From contig NZ_CP096205.1 of NCBI RefSeq assembly GCF_023195775.1, positions 1,612,001-1,676,000 on the forward strand: a stretch of 64,000 nt of DNA, read 5' to 3'. The DNA is from Flavobacterium azooxidireducens. Lineage in GTDB: Bacteria; Bacteroidota; Bacteroidia; Flavobacteriales; Flavobacteriaceae. Below are positions 16,020 to 24,098 of the stretch, piece after piece (the stretch's first letter is position 1; each line of letters begins with the position of its first letter). Made by a program: the position numbers and the translations under genes. The notes beneath the pieces are model-generated. The model made no database searches and was not told the origin of the DNA. It saw only the letters and a program-made list of their open reading frames with translations.

Positions 16020-18335
16020 TTGAAGCGAATCGTTCCCGCCTTTTTGGTTTCCATTTTCCCGCTTTCGCCTATATCTCTTCACTTCGTTACGAGGATATCG
16101 GCTCTATCGGGGCTAGGAAGGATTGGTCTTTTGTGTTTGTTAACCATGAACCTTTGCCTAGTACCAACTACGCTTTTCGCACAAGATTCTATCCCAAAAC
16201 AACCCAAAATCGGTTTGGTTTTAAGTGGTGGCGGAGCAAAAGGATTGGCTCACATTGGTGTTTTAAAAGTCATTGAAAAAGCAGGCGTAAAAATCGACTA
16301 CATCGGCGGAACCAGTATGGGAGCCATCATAGGTGGATTATATGCTTCCGGCTACACCGCAACTCAGCTGGATAGTATTTTCAGTAATACCGATTATGAT
16401 GCGGTTATTCAGGATTTCATTCCAAGATCATCCAAAAATTTCTACGAAAAAGCGAATGACGAACGGTATGCTTTTTCTTTACCTTTTGATAAATTCAAAC
16501 TTGGAATTCCAACCGCTTTATCCAAAGGATTATACAATTACAACATGGTTACTCGACTCACGCATAATGTGCGTCACGAACGAGATTTCACCAAATTACC
16601 CATTCCGTTTTTATGCATTGCTACCGATATTGAAACGGGCGAAGAAGTGTTGTTAGACAAAGGTTTTCTCGCACAATCCATTATGGCCAGCGGTGCTTTT
16701 CCTTCTTTGTATTCTCCTGTTATCATTGATGGGAAATACTTGATTGACGGTGGTGTAATCAATAATTATCCCATCGAAGAAGTCAGAAATATGGGAGCTG
16801 ATATCATCATTGGTGTTGATGTTCAAGATGATTTAAAAGACAGAGAATCATTGCGGGAAGCCACTCGGATTTTAGTTCAAATTTCTAATCTCCAAATGAT
16901 TAAAAAAATGAACAGAAAAAAAAGAATGACCGATATTTATATTCGCCCAGATGTTTCAGAATATTCGGTTATTTCTTTTGATAAGGGAGCAAAAATTATT
17001 TCAAACGGAGAAGAAGCAGGCATGGCTGTTTTGTCTGAACTAGAAAAGCTAAGCTCTTCCTATACAAAAAAAGCATTACTTAAGCCTAAGACAGAAAATG
17101 ATAGTTTAACCATTTCCACCATTTCACATACTCAATTAGAAAATTATACCCGATCTTACATTGTTGGAAAACTTCGGTTTAAACCCGGAACAAGAATTAG
17201 TTATGCCGATTTGAAACAAGGAATTGAAAACTTGAATGCTACGCAAAATTTTGGTTCGATTAATTATAGTATAGAAAAAGATCCGGTTGGTGAACGTATC
17301 AACCTTAATTTAACCGAAAACCCAACTCGAACTTTTTTAAAATTCGGATTGCATTATGACGGTCTATTCAAAAGCGGTATTTTAGTCAATTTTACCCAAA
17401 AGAAAATGTTGTTTAAAAACGATATTCTTTCTGCCGATTTAGTATTGGGTGATAATTTCAGGTATTATTTTGATTATTATGTTGATAACGGATTTTATTG
17501 GAGTTTCGGAATCAAATCAAGATTTACCGGTTTTAACCGAAACGTAACGACTGATTTTAGTCAAGGTGTTCTATTTACGTCAGAAGATATAAACTCCATC
17601 AACGTTGATTTCTCAGATTTTACTAATCAAATTTATATGCAAACGGTTTTTATTCAAAAATTTATGGTTGCCGGAGGTTTGGAGTATAAACATCTTAAAT
17701 TAAAATCGGAAACCCTAAATACCGGAAGTCCAATTATTGAAAACAGTGATTATATAAGTGCTTTCGGATATTTGAAATATGATTCTTTTGACAACAAATA
17801 TTTTCCAAAAAAAGGTTGGTTTTTTAACGGAGATGTGCAAGCGTTTCTTTTTTCTTCCAATTATACCAACACTTTCAACAATTTTACTATTCTGAAAGCC
17901 GATGCTGGAATTGCTCAAAAGTTATTTAACCGCACAACTTTATTAATCCAAACCGATGGAGGCCTAACCATTGGCGAGCAAACCGTTCCATTCTTTAATT
18001 TCGTATTTGGCGGTTATGGCTTTTATCCCATAAATAACTTTAAACCTTTTTATGGTTATGATTTTCTAAGTTTTGCCGGAAACAGTTATGTCAAAGCACT
18101 CTTTCAATTGGATTATGAAATTTTCAGAAAAAACCATGTGAATTTCTATGCAAATTTTGCTAATGCTGGCGATAAAATATTTGAGTCTGATGAATGGCTA
18201 ACCAAGCCTTCCTACACAGGTTATGGTTTTGGCTACGGATTAGAAACCATTTTTGGTCCGATAGAAATAAAACACAGTTGGTCGCCCGAAACAAAAGATC
18301 ATCACACTTGGTTTAGTGTAGGTTTTTGGTTTTAA
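16020..18335 (+). CDS. Patatin-like phospholipase fused to an outer-membrane barrel
   Basis: About 771 residues. The patatin domain has GLVLSGGGAKGLAHIG (oxyanion loop), the nucleophile elbow GTSMG (S99 if translation starts at the TTG at 16020) and the DGGVINNYP aspartate block. After about residue 370 comes a POTRA-like segment (YIVGKLRFKPGTRISYADLKQG), then alternating beta strands to a C-terminal Phe (WFSVGFWF), as in the surface antigen/BamA barrel. This patatin-POTRA-barrel order is that of PlpD-like type Vd proteins. The N-terminus is odd: MKRIVPAFLVS and VPTTLFAQDS look like the two ends of one signal peptide separated by about 35 residues encoded by a GC-richer repeat-like stretch (about 16050-16145). 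An ATG at 16146 is the alternative start. Confidence 0.85.
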   Translation: MKRIVPAFLVSIFPLSPISLHFVTRISALSGLGRIGLLCLLTMNLCLVPTTLFAQDSIPKQPKIGLVLSGGGAKGLAHIGVLKVIEKAGVKIDYIGGTSMGAIIGGLYASGYTATQLDSIFSNTDYDAVIQDFIPRSSKNFYEKANDERYAFSLPFDKFKLGIPTALSKGLYNYNMVTRLTHNVRHERDFTKLPIPFLCIATDIETGEEVLLDKGFLAQSIMASGAFPSLYSPVIIDGKYLIDGGVINNYPIEEVRNMGADIIIGVDVQDDLKDRESLREATRILVQISNLQMIKKMNRKKRMTDIYIRPDVSEYSVISFDKGAKIISNGEEAGMAVLSELEKLSSSYTKKALLKPKTENDSLTISTISHTQLENYTRSYIVGKLRFKPGTRISYADLKQGIENLNATQNFGSINYSIEKDPVGERINLNLTENPTRTFLKFGLHYDGLFKSGILVNFTQKKMLFKNDILSADLVLGDNFRYYFDYYVDNGFYWSFGIKSRFTGFNRNVTTDFSQGVLFTSEDINSINVDFSDFTNQIYMQTVFIQKFMVAGGLEYKHLKLKSETLNTGSPIIENSDYISAFGYLKYDSFDNKYFPKKGWFFNGDVQAFLFSSNYTNTFNNFTILKADAGIAQKLFNRTTLLIQTDGGLTIGEQTVPFFNFVFGGYGFYPINNFKPFYGYDFLSFAGNSYVKALFQLDYEIFRKNHVNFYANFANAGDKIFESDEWLTKPSYTGYGFGYGLETIFGPIEIKHSWSPETKDHHTWFSVGFWF
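16050..16140 (+). repeat. Repeat-like insertion in the patatin signal-peptide region
   Basis: The stretch from TTCCCGCTTTCGCC to CTCTATCGGGGCTAGG contains an imperfect hairpin ATATCTC...GAGGATAT and is unlike the flanking coding DNA. It stays in frame. From memory, related sequences ending in ATCGGGGCTAGG occur between genes in flavobacterial genomes. Confidence 0.4.
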
Positions 18336-18638
18336 GGTTATGGATTGTATCAATTTTTTTCCGATATTTGTATAGTATTTTTAGCAAAAATTTAAAAAAT
18401 GATAGCAATTCTTGGTTTTTTAGTAGCTTTTGGTCTCTGAATTATCATGGGTGTGAACAGTAAATAAAATCAGAACTAAAACCAAAAATTAATTTAGATA
18501 TGACTATTTTTTGGCCAGGATTATTAGATTATCTTCAATTCCTCATTAAACGAAATCCGGAGTGATTTGGATTAATTTGCCAATGCAGCAATTTGTCAAT
18601 GTGACAATTAATCAAATGTTTAATTAAAATTCAAAAAA
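18336..18638 (+). other. 303-bp region before hmgA, no convincing gene
   Basis: Short frames exist, e.g. ATG 18399 (13 codons, then a stop) and a 21-codon frame starting MTIFWPGLLDYLQF at about 18500, but neither has coding support. ATTTGCCAATGCAGCAATTTGTCAATG (about 18575-18605) belongs to the CATTG low-complexity repeats also present near 6240, 21350 and 62800. Confidence 0.4.
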
Positions 18639-19793
18639 ATGCCATTTTATCATAAATTAGGAGAAATTCCTCCCAAACGTCATACACAATTCCGAAAACC
18701 AAACGGCGAACTTTATTATGAGCAATTGTTTGGTACTGTGGGTTTTGACGGAATGTATTCCAATATGTATCACGTGCACAGACCAACGCAGGTGAAAGAA
18801 ATTCATAAACAATATTCGGTAGCTCCTACCATTGCTAAATCTAATAATATGCAGTCGTTCAAACTGCATGGTTTTGATGTTGCTCCGGAAAAAGATTATT
18901 TAGAAAGTCGAAAAATTGTGTTGACTAATTCCGATTGTCACATCACTTTAGCCGCTCCACAAAATAAAACACAAGATTATTTTTATAAGAATACCGATTC
19001 AGACGAAATGATTTTCATCCATAAAGGAAGCGGAAAACTTCGCACTCTTTTAGGAAATATCGATTTTAAATACGGTGATTATTTATTGATTCCACGCGGA
19101 ATTATTTATAAAATCGACTTTGATACCGAAGACAATCGTTTGTTTATTGTTGAATCAAGACGGCCCATTTACACACCCAAACGTTACCGAAATTGGTTCG
19201 GACAATTGTTAGAACATTCGCCTTATTGCGAACGTGATTTACGTCGTCCAACCGAATTAGAAACGCATGATGAAGTGGGTGATTTCATCATTAAAGTAAA
19301 GAAGAAAGATGAAATCATCGAAATGGTTTATGCTTCACATCCTTTTGATGTTGTGGGTTACGATGGATTTAATTATCCGTATGCATTTTCCATTCACGAT
19401 TTTGAACCAATAACCGGAAGAATTCATCAACCGCCACCGGTTCATCAAACCTTTGAAACAGATGCGTTTGTGGTTTGTTCGTTCGTTCCGAGATTGTATG
19501 ATTATCATCCGCTTTCTATTCCGGCACCCTATAATCACAGCAATATTGATAGTGATGAAGTATTGTACTACGTCGATGGCGATTTTATGAGTAGAAACGA
19601 TGTAAAACCCGGTAACATATCATTACACCCAGCCGGAATTCCACACGGACCGCACCCTGGAGCATACGAACGAAGCATCGGAAAAACAGAAACGAAAGAG
19701 TTAGCCGTAATGGTTGACACATTTAAACCCTTGATGGTAACGGATGAAGCGATGAAAGTTGCGGATGAGAAGTACTTTCAATCGTGGTTGTAA
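18639..19793 (+). CDS. hmgA: Homogentisate 1,2-dioxygenase
   Basis: A 384-residue protein of the HgmA fold (double cupin) that opens the ring of homogentisate to maleylacetoacetate in tyrosine degradation. The start MPFYHKLGEIPPKRHTQF and the block HPFDVVGYDGFNYPYAFSIHDFEP are diagnostic. Likely Fe(II) ligands are the His/Glu in RIHQPPPVHQTFETDAF and the His of HPAGIPHGPHPGAYE. Length is shorter than the human enzyme (445) but typical for Bacteroidota. hpd, the preceding step, follows after 26 bp, so the two form an operon. Confidence 0.92.
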   Translation: MPFYHKLGEIPPKRHTQFRKPNGELYYEQLFGTVGFDGMYSNMYHVHRPTQVKEIHKQYSVAPTIAKSNNMQSFKLHGFDVAPEKDYLESRKIVLTNSDCHITLAAPQNKTQDYFYKNTDSDEMIFIHKGSGKLRTLLGNIDFKYGDYLLIPRGIIYKIDFDTEDNRLFIVESRRPIYTPKRYRNWFGQLLEHSPYCERDLRRPTELETHDEVGDFIIKVKKKDEIIEMVYASHPFDVVGYDGFNYPYAFSIHDFEPITGRIHQPPPVHQTFETDAFVVCSFVPRLYDYHPLSIPAPYNHSNIDSDEVLYYVDGDFMSRNDVKPGNISLHPAGIPHGPHPGAYERSIGKTETKELAVMVDTFKPLMVTDEAMKVADEKYFQSWL

Positions 19794-19819
19794 TTGTTTA
19801 ATAAATAAAAAGAAAGATT

Positions 19820-20980
19820 ATGTCACAAGAAATAAAATCAGTAGAATACGGATTAGAAAAAATATTTGAAGGAGCTCAAGATTTCCTTCCATTAATGGGC
19901 ACCGATTATGTAGAGTTTTATGTTGGAAATGCCAAACAAGCAGCTCATTTTTACAAAACAGCATTTGGATTTCAGTCATTGGCATATGCCGGATTAGAAA
20001 CTGGCGTTCGAGACAGAGCTTCCTATGTTTTGAAGCAAGACAAAATTCGATTAGTGTTAACCACTGCCTTAAAAAGCGATTCTCCAATTGGTGAGCACGT
20101 GAAAAAACACGGCGACGGTGTAAAAATAGTTGCTCTTTGGGTAGAAGATGCTCGGAGTGCTTTTGAAGAAACAACCAAACGCGGAGCAAAAGTTTTCATG
20201 GAACCAACTGTTGAGACAGATGAGTTTGGCGAGGTGGTTCGTGCCGGAATTTATACTTACGGAGAAACGGTTCACATGTTTGTTGAAAGAAAAAATTATA
20301 ACGGAACTTTTCTTCCGGGTTATAAAGAAATGAAATCGGATTACAATCCAACTTCGGTTGGTTTGAAATACATCGATCACATGGTGGGTAATGTGGGTTG
20401 GAACGAAATGAATACGTGGGTAAAATGGTATGAAGAGGTGATGGGATTTGTTAATTTTCTATCGTTTGACGACAAGCAAATTACGACAGAATATTCGGCT
20501 TTGATGAGTAAAGTAATGAGCAACGGAAACGGCAGAATTAAATTCCCAATCAACGAACCGGCCGAAGGAAAGAAAAAATCGCAAATTGAAGAATATTTAG
20601 ATTTTTATGAAGGTCCGGGTGTGCAGCACATTGCCGTTGCAACGGATGATATTATTTCCACAGTTGCCCAAATGCGTTCACGAGGAATTGAATTCTTGAG
20701 CACGCCTCCGCAAGCCTATTACGATGCCATTCCGGAACGTTTAAAAGACCATATGTCTAAATTTAAGGAAGACATTAACGAACTTCAAAAACTTGGAATT
20801 ATGATTGATGCGGATGAAGAAGGCTACTTGTTGCAGATTTTCACCAAACCGTTAGAAGATAGACCAACCTTATTTTTCGAAATCATTCAAAGAATGGGTG
20901 CCAAAGGTTTTGGAGCAGGAAATTTCAAAGCATTATTTGAAAGTATCGAGCGAGAACAAGCATTAAGGGGAACATTGTAA
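19820..20980 (+). CDS. hpd: 4-hydroxyphenylpyruvate dioxygenase
   Basis: A 386-residue VOC-superfamily dioxygenase that converts 4-hydroxyphenylpyruvate to homogentisate. The two-domain repeat is visible (residues 25-160 and 180-360). The Fe(II) facial triad is H187 (LKYIDHMVGN), H270 (GPGVQHIAVATDDI) and E354 (LFFEIIQRMG). The C-terminal GFGAGNFKALFESIEREQ gate helix is conserved. It is transcribed after hmgA, matching consecutive steps of tyrosine catabolism, and a strong hairpin follows the stop. Confidence 0.95.
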   Translation: MSQEIKSVEYGLEKIFEGAQDFLPLMGTDYVEFYVGNAKQAAHFYKTAFGFQSLAYAGLETGVRDRASYVLKQDKIRLVLTTALKSDSPIGEHVKKHGDGVKIVALWVEDARSAFEETTKRGAKVFMEPTVETDEFGEVVRAGIYTYGETVHMFVERKNYNGTFLPGYKEMKSDYNPTSVGLKYIDHMVGNVGWNEMNTWVKWYEEVMGFVNFLSFDDKQITTEYSALMSKVMSNGNGRIKFPINEPAEGKKKSQIEEYLDFYEGPGVQHIAVATDDIISTVAQMRSRGIEFLSTPPQAYYDAIPERLKDHMSKFKEDINELQKLGIMIDADEEGYLLQIFTKPLEDRPTLFFEIIQRMGAKGFGAGNFKALFESIEREQALRGTL

Positions 20981-20998
20981 ACCCTATTTATAAATTAA

Positions 20999-21042
20999 AA
21001 TCCGCTACGTTTCATAAAATCATCGTGAAACATAGCGGATTT
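20999..21042 (+). terminator. Terminator of the hmgA-hpd operon
   Basis: 16-bp arms AATCCGCTACGTTTCA/TGAAACATAGCGGATT with one mismatch (20999-21014 and 21026-21041), followed by TCTATTTTATT. Confidence 0.8.
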
Positions 21043-21199
21043 CTATTTTATTACGACAACAAGAAGTTTTTTATAAATAAAAATTAATAAAATAGACTTA
21101 AAATTACGAATAGTGAAATTTTACACCTTCTTTCAATGTGTTTTTTGTTGAATATGTGTTAAAGTCAAAAAATAACTAACAATTTAATAACCAACTAAT

Positions 21200-21330
21200 T
21201 ACCTTTGCACTCGCAAAAAAGGAGGAGTGGTTACCTTCTTTTGAGTAATGTAAATTTTCATAATTTATAGTTTTTTTGGTTAGTTAATAGCATACAACTC
21301 AATCGTGATCGGTTGGGTTTTGTGTTTTTA
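21200..21330 (+). ncRNA. Candidate small RNA with promoter, 5' hairpin and terminator
   Basis: TACCTTTG (21200-21207) fits the TAnnTTTG -7 box, so a transcript would begin near 21213. It would open with hairpin AAAGGAGG/CCTTCTTT (21218-21225 and 21234-21241) and end with hairpin AACTCAATCG/CGGTTGGGTT (21296-21305 and 21310-21319, two G-U pairs) followed by a T-rich run. No open frame of useful length lies inside. No good -33 element is seen. Family unknown; it could also be a leader of a lost gene. Confidence 0.35.
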
Positions 21331-21415
21331 TATGGTTTTGGTTAGGTAATGCGGCAATTGATCAACATGCCAATTTGTTAGGAACGAAATACGTTTGAAA
21401 AAAGATAACAATACT

Positions 21416-21453
21416 ATTCCGCAAAGATCCTCGGGTTTTTGCGGAATTTTTTT
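21416..21453 (+). terminator. Strong Rho-independent terminator
   Basis: Perfect 10-bp arms ATTCCGCAAA/TTTGCGGAAT (21416-21425 and 21438-21447) and seven T. No protein gene lies between it and the previous terminator at 21042, which supports a non-coding transcript here. Confidence 0.75.
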
Positions 21454-21513
21454 ATATTTGAAAGAGAGTTAAAGATGACACATTTGTGGAATGATAGCAA
21501 AGATGAATAATTT

Positions 21514-21609
21514 ATGTCAAAATCAGTAGAAACATTTTTAAATACAAAAGAATCAAAAATTCAATTAGATATATTGAGGGGCAATGGACAAGTAGGTAAT
21601 GTTCCATAA
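21514..21609 (+). pseudogene. 31-codon frame, probable gene remnant
   Basis: MSKSVETFLNTKESKIQLDI... ends with VGNVP. The last codons and the 35 bp after the stop are shared with the end of the secreted protein at 46053-46586, which ends CGNVP, so the tail belongs to a repeat (21594-21639 and 46572-46620). Probably a fragment of a longer gene; a real microprotein cannot be excluded. Confidence 0.3.
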
Positions 21610-21675
21610 TTAGTGATGAACCAAAATTCAAAACTTAACTATTTGTAAATCAATACTTAAATAAAATTTAAACCC

Positions 21676-21705
21676 AAAAGGCAAGCGTAATAGTTTGCCT
21701 TTTTT
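21676..21705 (+). terminator. Rho-independent terminator inside the module
   Basis: 9-bp arms AAAAGGCAA/TTGCCTTTT (21676-21684 and 21695-21703) followed by T residues. Confidence 0.7.
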
Positions 21706-22020
21706 ACATTTGAAAATATCTTAAAACGAATGTAATGAGGAAAAGTGACACCACGTGTTACAAATTTAGTGATGCCGGAGTTTGCACCCCGAAATTTACT
21801 TTCAAAAACCGATACTATTTTCTGCGATGGTCTTAGCTTCGCAAAGAGTTTTGAATAAATATCCTATTGCAAGCAAGCTCTTTCATACTGTTTGTTGTTC
21901 TTTTGTATTTGCTTTGTTTGAAAAAAATAAACTTTTAAGTGTACTATTTTTAATTTTAGTAACCCTATAAATTTACTTATTGATTAAAAAGCAATCTTTT
22001 ATGTTTACTATTTTTTTAAA
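21706..22020. other. Unassigned 315 bp upstream of the HTH-Fic pair
   Basis: No supported gene. AAAGTGACACCACGTG and GATGCCGGAGTTTGCACCCC (21743-21790) are more GC-rich than their surroundings and look like part of an older mobile sequence. The frame at 21782-21970 starts at TTG and has no coding character. Confidence 0.4.
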
Positions 22021-22045
22021 ATGTAAATAAATATGTTTACATTTG
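22021..22045 (+). promoter_or_regulatory. Inverted-repeat operator overlapping the promoter of the HTH-Fic pair
   Basis: ATGTAAA (22021-22027) and TTTACAT (22036-22042) form a perfect inverted repeat. The right arm overlaps TACATTTG (22038-22045), a TAnnTTTG -7 box, 25 bp before the start codon. Repression by the downstream HTH protein is the simplest reading. Confidence 0.5.
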
Positions 22046-22069
22046 TAACGATTTGTAAATATATATGCA

Positions 22070-22531
22070 ATGAGAAATCAAAAAAAATTATTAATAGAGC
22101 AATTGGATAGAAAGATAAAACCTTTTCAAAAAGCTGAAAATGTTATTATTCCTGAAAAAGGATGGGTATATAGCATTAGAACAGCTTTAAATATGACGCT
22201 TGAACAATTGGGCAAAAGATTGAATATAACTAAACAAGGAGTGAAAAAGATTGAAGAAAGGGAAGCAAATGAATCCATTTCTATAAATTTACTTAAAGAA
22301 ATAGCTAATGCATTGGATATGAAATTTGTTTATGGATTTGTTCCTAAGAAAGGCTCAATTGAAAATCTTATAGACTATAAATCCCAAGAATTGGCTACAA
22401 AAATTGTTTTAAGAACAAATCACAATATGAAACTTGAGAATCAAGGCAATAGCGAAGAACAAATTCAGAAAGCAATAAAAGAGTTAGCAAGTGAAATAAA
22501 ACGAGAAGTACGTAGGTCATTATGGGATTAG
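22070..22531 (+). CDS. Mobile mystery protein A (HTH antitoxin-like)
   Basis: A 153-residue protein with a Cro/C1-type helix-turn-helix at about 36-90 (IRTALNMTLEQLGKRLNITKQGVKKIEEREANESISINLLKEIA), then KFVYGFVPKK, the typical mobile mystery protein A arrangement. The N-terminal segment (QLDRKIKPF) and C-terminal helices are part of the same family. It overlaps the Fic gene by 10 bp, so the two are translationally coupled. By analogy with toxin-antitoxin pairs it should bind DNA and control the Fic partner. A palindromic operator sits on its promoter. Confidence 0.85.
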   Translation: MRNQKKLLIEQLDRKIKPFQKAENVIIPEKGWVYSIRTALNMTLEQLGKRLNITKQGVKKIEEREANESISINLLKEIANALDMKFVYGFVPKKGSIENLIDYKSQELATKIVLRTNHNMKLENQGNSEEQIQKAIKELASEIKREVRRSLWD

Positions 22532-23118
22532 AATTACAATATGAAGAGGGGCAAACACCATTAAGCGAAGAAGAAAAAGAAGGGCTTTTAATAAAGACCA
22601 TAACAACACATGCTGAACTAGATGAATATGAACAATTAAATATTGAAAATGCAGTTGAATGGCTTATGAATAAGAAGGTAAAAAAAGATAAGATTTTGAC
22701 TGAGGATTTTATAAAAGCATTGCATAAAAGAATGTTTGGTAAAGTTTGGAAATGGGCTGGGGAATTTAGACAATCAGAAAAAAATATTGGGATAAAATGG
22801 ATAAATATTCGGACAGATTTAAAAGTATTATTAGACGATACTAGCTATTGGATTAATAATGATACGTTTCCGCCAGACGAAATAGCAATCAGATTCAAGC
22901 ATAGATTAGTCAATATCCATTGTTTTCCGAATGGAAATGGTAGGCATTCGCGGTTGATGGCTGATATAATTGTTGAATCTATTTTTGAAAAAGAAATATT
23001 TTCATGGCATAGTTCCAATATGGTTAAAGCTGATGAAGTTAGAAAGGAATATATTAAATCGATAAGGCTAGCAGATAATGGGGATATTGAACCATTAATA
23101 AAATTCGCAAGAACTTAA
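22522..23118 (+). CDS. Mobile mystery protein B (Fic-domain protein)
   Basis: A 198-residue Fic-fold protein. The active loop is HCFPNGNGRHSR (residues 133-144), matching HxFx(D/E)GNGRxxR except that Asn replaces the acidic metal ligand, as I recall being usual in mobile mystery protein B. VWKWAGEFRQSEKNIGI (75-91) is the flap that positions the target. Fic enzymes transfer AMP or other nucleotides to a protein hydroxyl; the target here is unknown. No inhibitory (S/T)xxxE(G/N) helix is obvious. Its stop codon lies inside the right copy of the AACTTAAC direct repeat that bounds the module. Confidence 0.85.
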   Translation: MGLELQYEEGQTPLSEEEKEGLLIKTITTHAELDEYEQLNIENAVEWLMNKKVKKDKILTEDFIKALHKRMFGKVWKWAGEFRQSEKNIGIKWINIRTDLKVLLDDTSYWINNDTFPPDEIAIRFKHRLVNIHCFPNGNGRHSRLMADIIVESIFEKEIFSWHSSNMVKADEVRKEYIKSIRLADNGDIEPLIKFART

Positions 23119-23297
23119 CACCCGCTCCAAGAAGAGTTCCTTTTATATAAGAACGTGATCTGCAAATTCCGATAGCTCGAGTTTGACTTCGCAGCAACAA
23201 AACAATCATAAAAAAACATTAAAATCTTCACATTTTTTGAGGTCTTTTTTAGATTTAGTACATTTGGAACAGAAATTGCAACTGCTATAGCAAAAAG

Positions 23298-24098
23298 ATG
23301 AAATTTATGAAAAATTTACTGCTTATATTCCTGTTTTTATCGACAGTCAGTTTCGATTCTCAAACCAATTCTCCCAAAAAAGAAGACGCGTATGATGTGG
23401 GCGAATGGTTTCAATTTAAAATTTCGTACGGATTAATTAATGCCGGAATGGCTGAATTAAGCGTGAGTGAAGCCACTCGAAACAACAAAAAAGTATTTCA
23501 CGCCAAAGGCCGCGGTTACACCACCGGTATGACCAAATTTTTCTTTAAGGTGGAAGACGATTACCAAAGTTTTATTGACAAACAAACCGGGGTTCCCTAT
23601 CAATTTATACGAAAAATAGACGAAGGTGGTTATAAAAAAGACCAAGAAGGCTTTTTTAATCATTCAAATAATACTGTTTTTGTGAAAGATTATAAACGAA
23701 AGACAGAAAAAACATTTGAAGTTCCTGATAAAACGCAAGATATATTGTCAACGTTTTATTATTTGAGAAATCATCCCAACGTAGATAAACTAAAAGTGGG
23801 TGAGTCAATAGACATTGATATGTTTTTTGACGAAGAAATAACAAAATTTAAACTTAAATTTATTGGTCGTCAAGATATAAAAACTAAATTTGGGCTCGTT
23901 CCCACGATGATTTTTAGACCTTATGTGCAAGCCGGACGCGTTTTTAAAGAACAAGAAAGCTTAACTGTTTGGATTTCAGATGACGACAATAAATTGCCAG
24001 TGAGAATCAAAGCCGAATTAGCCGTAGGTTCACTAAAAGCCGATTTGGAAAAATTTAAAGGATTAAAACACACATTTACCGTTAAAGCAAAACCGTGA
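23298..24098 (+). CDS. DUF3108 secreted protein
   Basis: A 266-residue protein with a signal peptide (MKNLLLIFLFLSTVSFDSQ) followed by a DUF3108 domain: GEWFQFKISYGLINAGMAELSV, GYTTGMTKFFFKVEDDYQSFID, IRKIDEGGYKKDQEGFF and DILSTFYYLRNHP. DUF3108 proteins are periplasmic or outer-membrane-associated beta-rich proteins of unknown role. Its stop overlaps the start of the tryptophan dioxygenase gene (TGATG), and M23 and pgi follow closely, so four genes probably share a transcript. Two ATGs (23298, 23307) are possible starts. Confidence 0.82.
   Translation: MKFMKNLLLIFLFLSTVSFDSQTNSPKKEDAYDVGEWFQFKISYGLINAGMAELSVSEATRNNKKVFHAKGRGYTTGMTKFFFKVEDDYQSFIDKQTGVPYQFIRKIDEGGYKKDQEGFFNHSNNTVFVKDYKRKTEKTFEVPDKTQDILSTFYYLRNHPNVDKLKVGESIDIDMFFDEEITKFKLKFIGRQDIKTKFGLVPTMIFRPYVQAGRVFKEQESLTVWISDDDNKLPVRIKAELAVGSLKADLEKFKGLKHTFTVKAKP

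Larger units (their letters stand above)
21640..23119 (+). mobile_element. Mobile mystery protein A/B module bounded by 8-bp direct repeats
   Basis: AACTTAAC occurs at 21632-21639 and again at 23112-23119, exactly flanking a segment with a terminator, about 370 bp of unassigned DNA and the HTH-Fic gene pair. The sequences outside (AATGTTCC..AAAATTCA on the left, CCCGCTCCAAGAAGAGTTCC on the right) sit side by side at 46572-46640, as expected for an unoccupied relative of the site. No integrase is present. Mobile mystery genes were named for their scattered distribution. Confidence 0.5.

Noticed and set aside
18399..18563. Two tiny frames before hmgA as small proteins
   Set aside because: 13 and 21 codons, no conserved pattern, and the first has an early stop.
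21782..21970. 62-codon plus-strand frame
   Set aside because: Starts at TTG, lacks coding character and any recognisable motif, and lies in DNA that looks like old mobile sequence.
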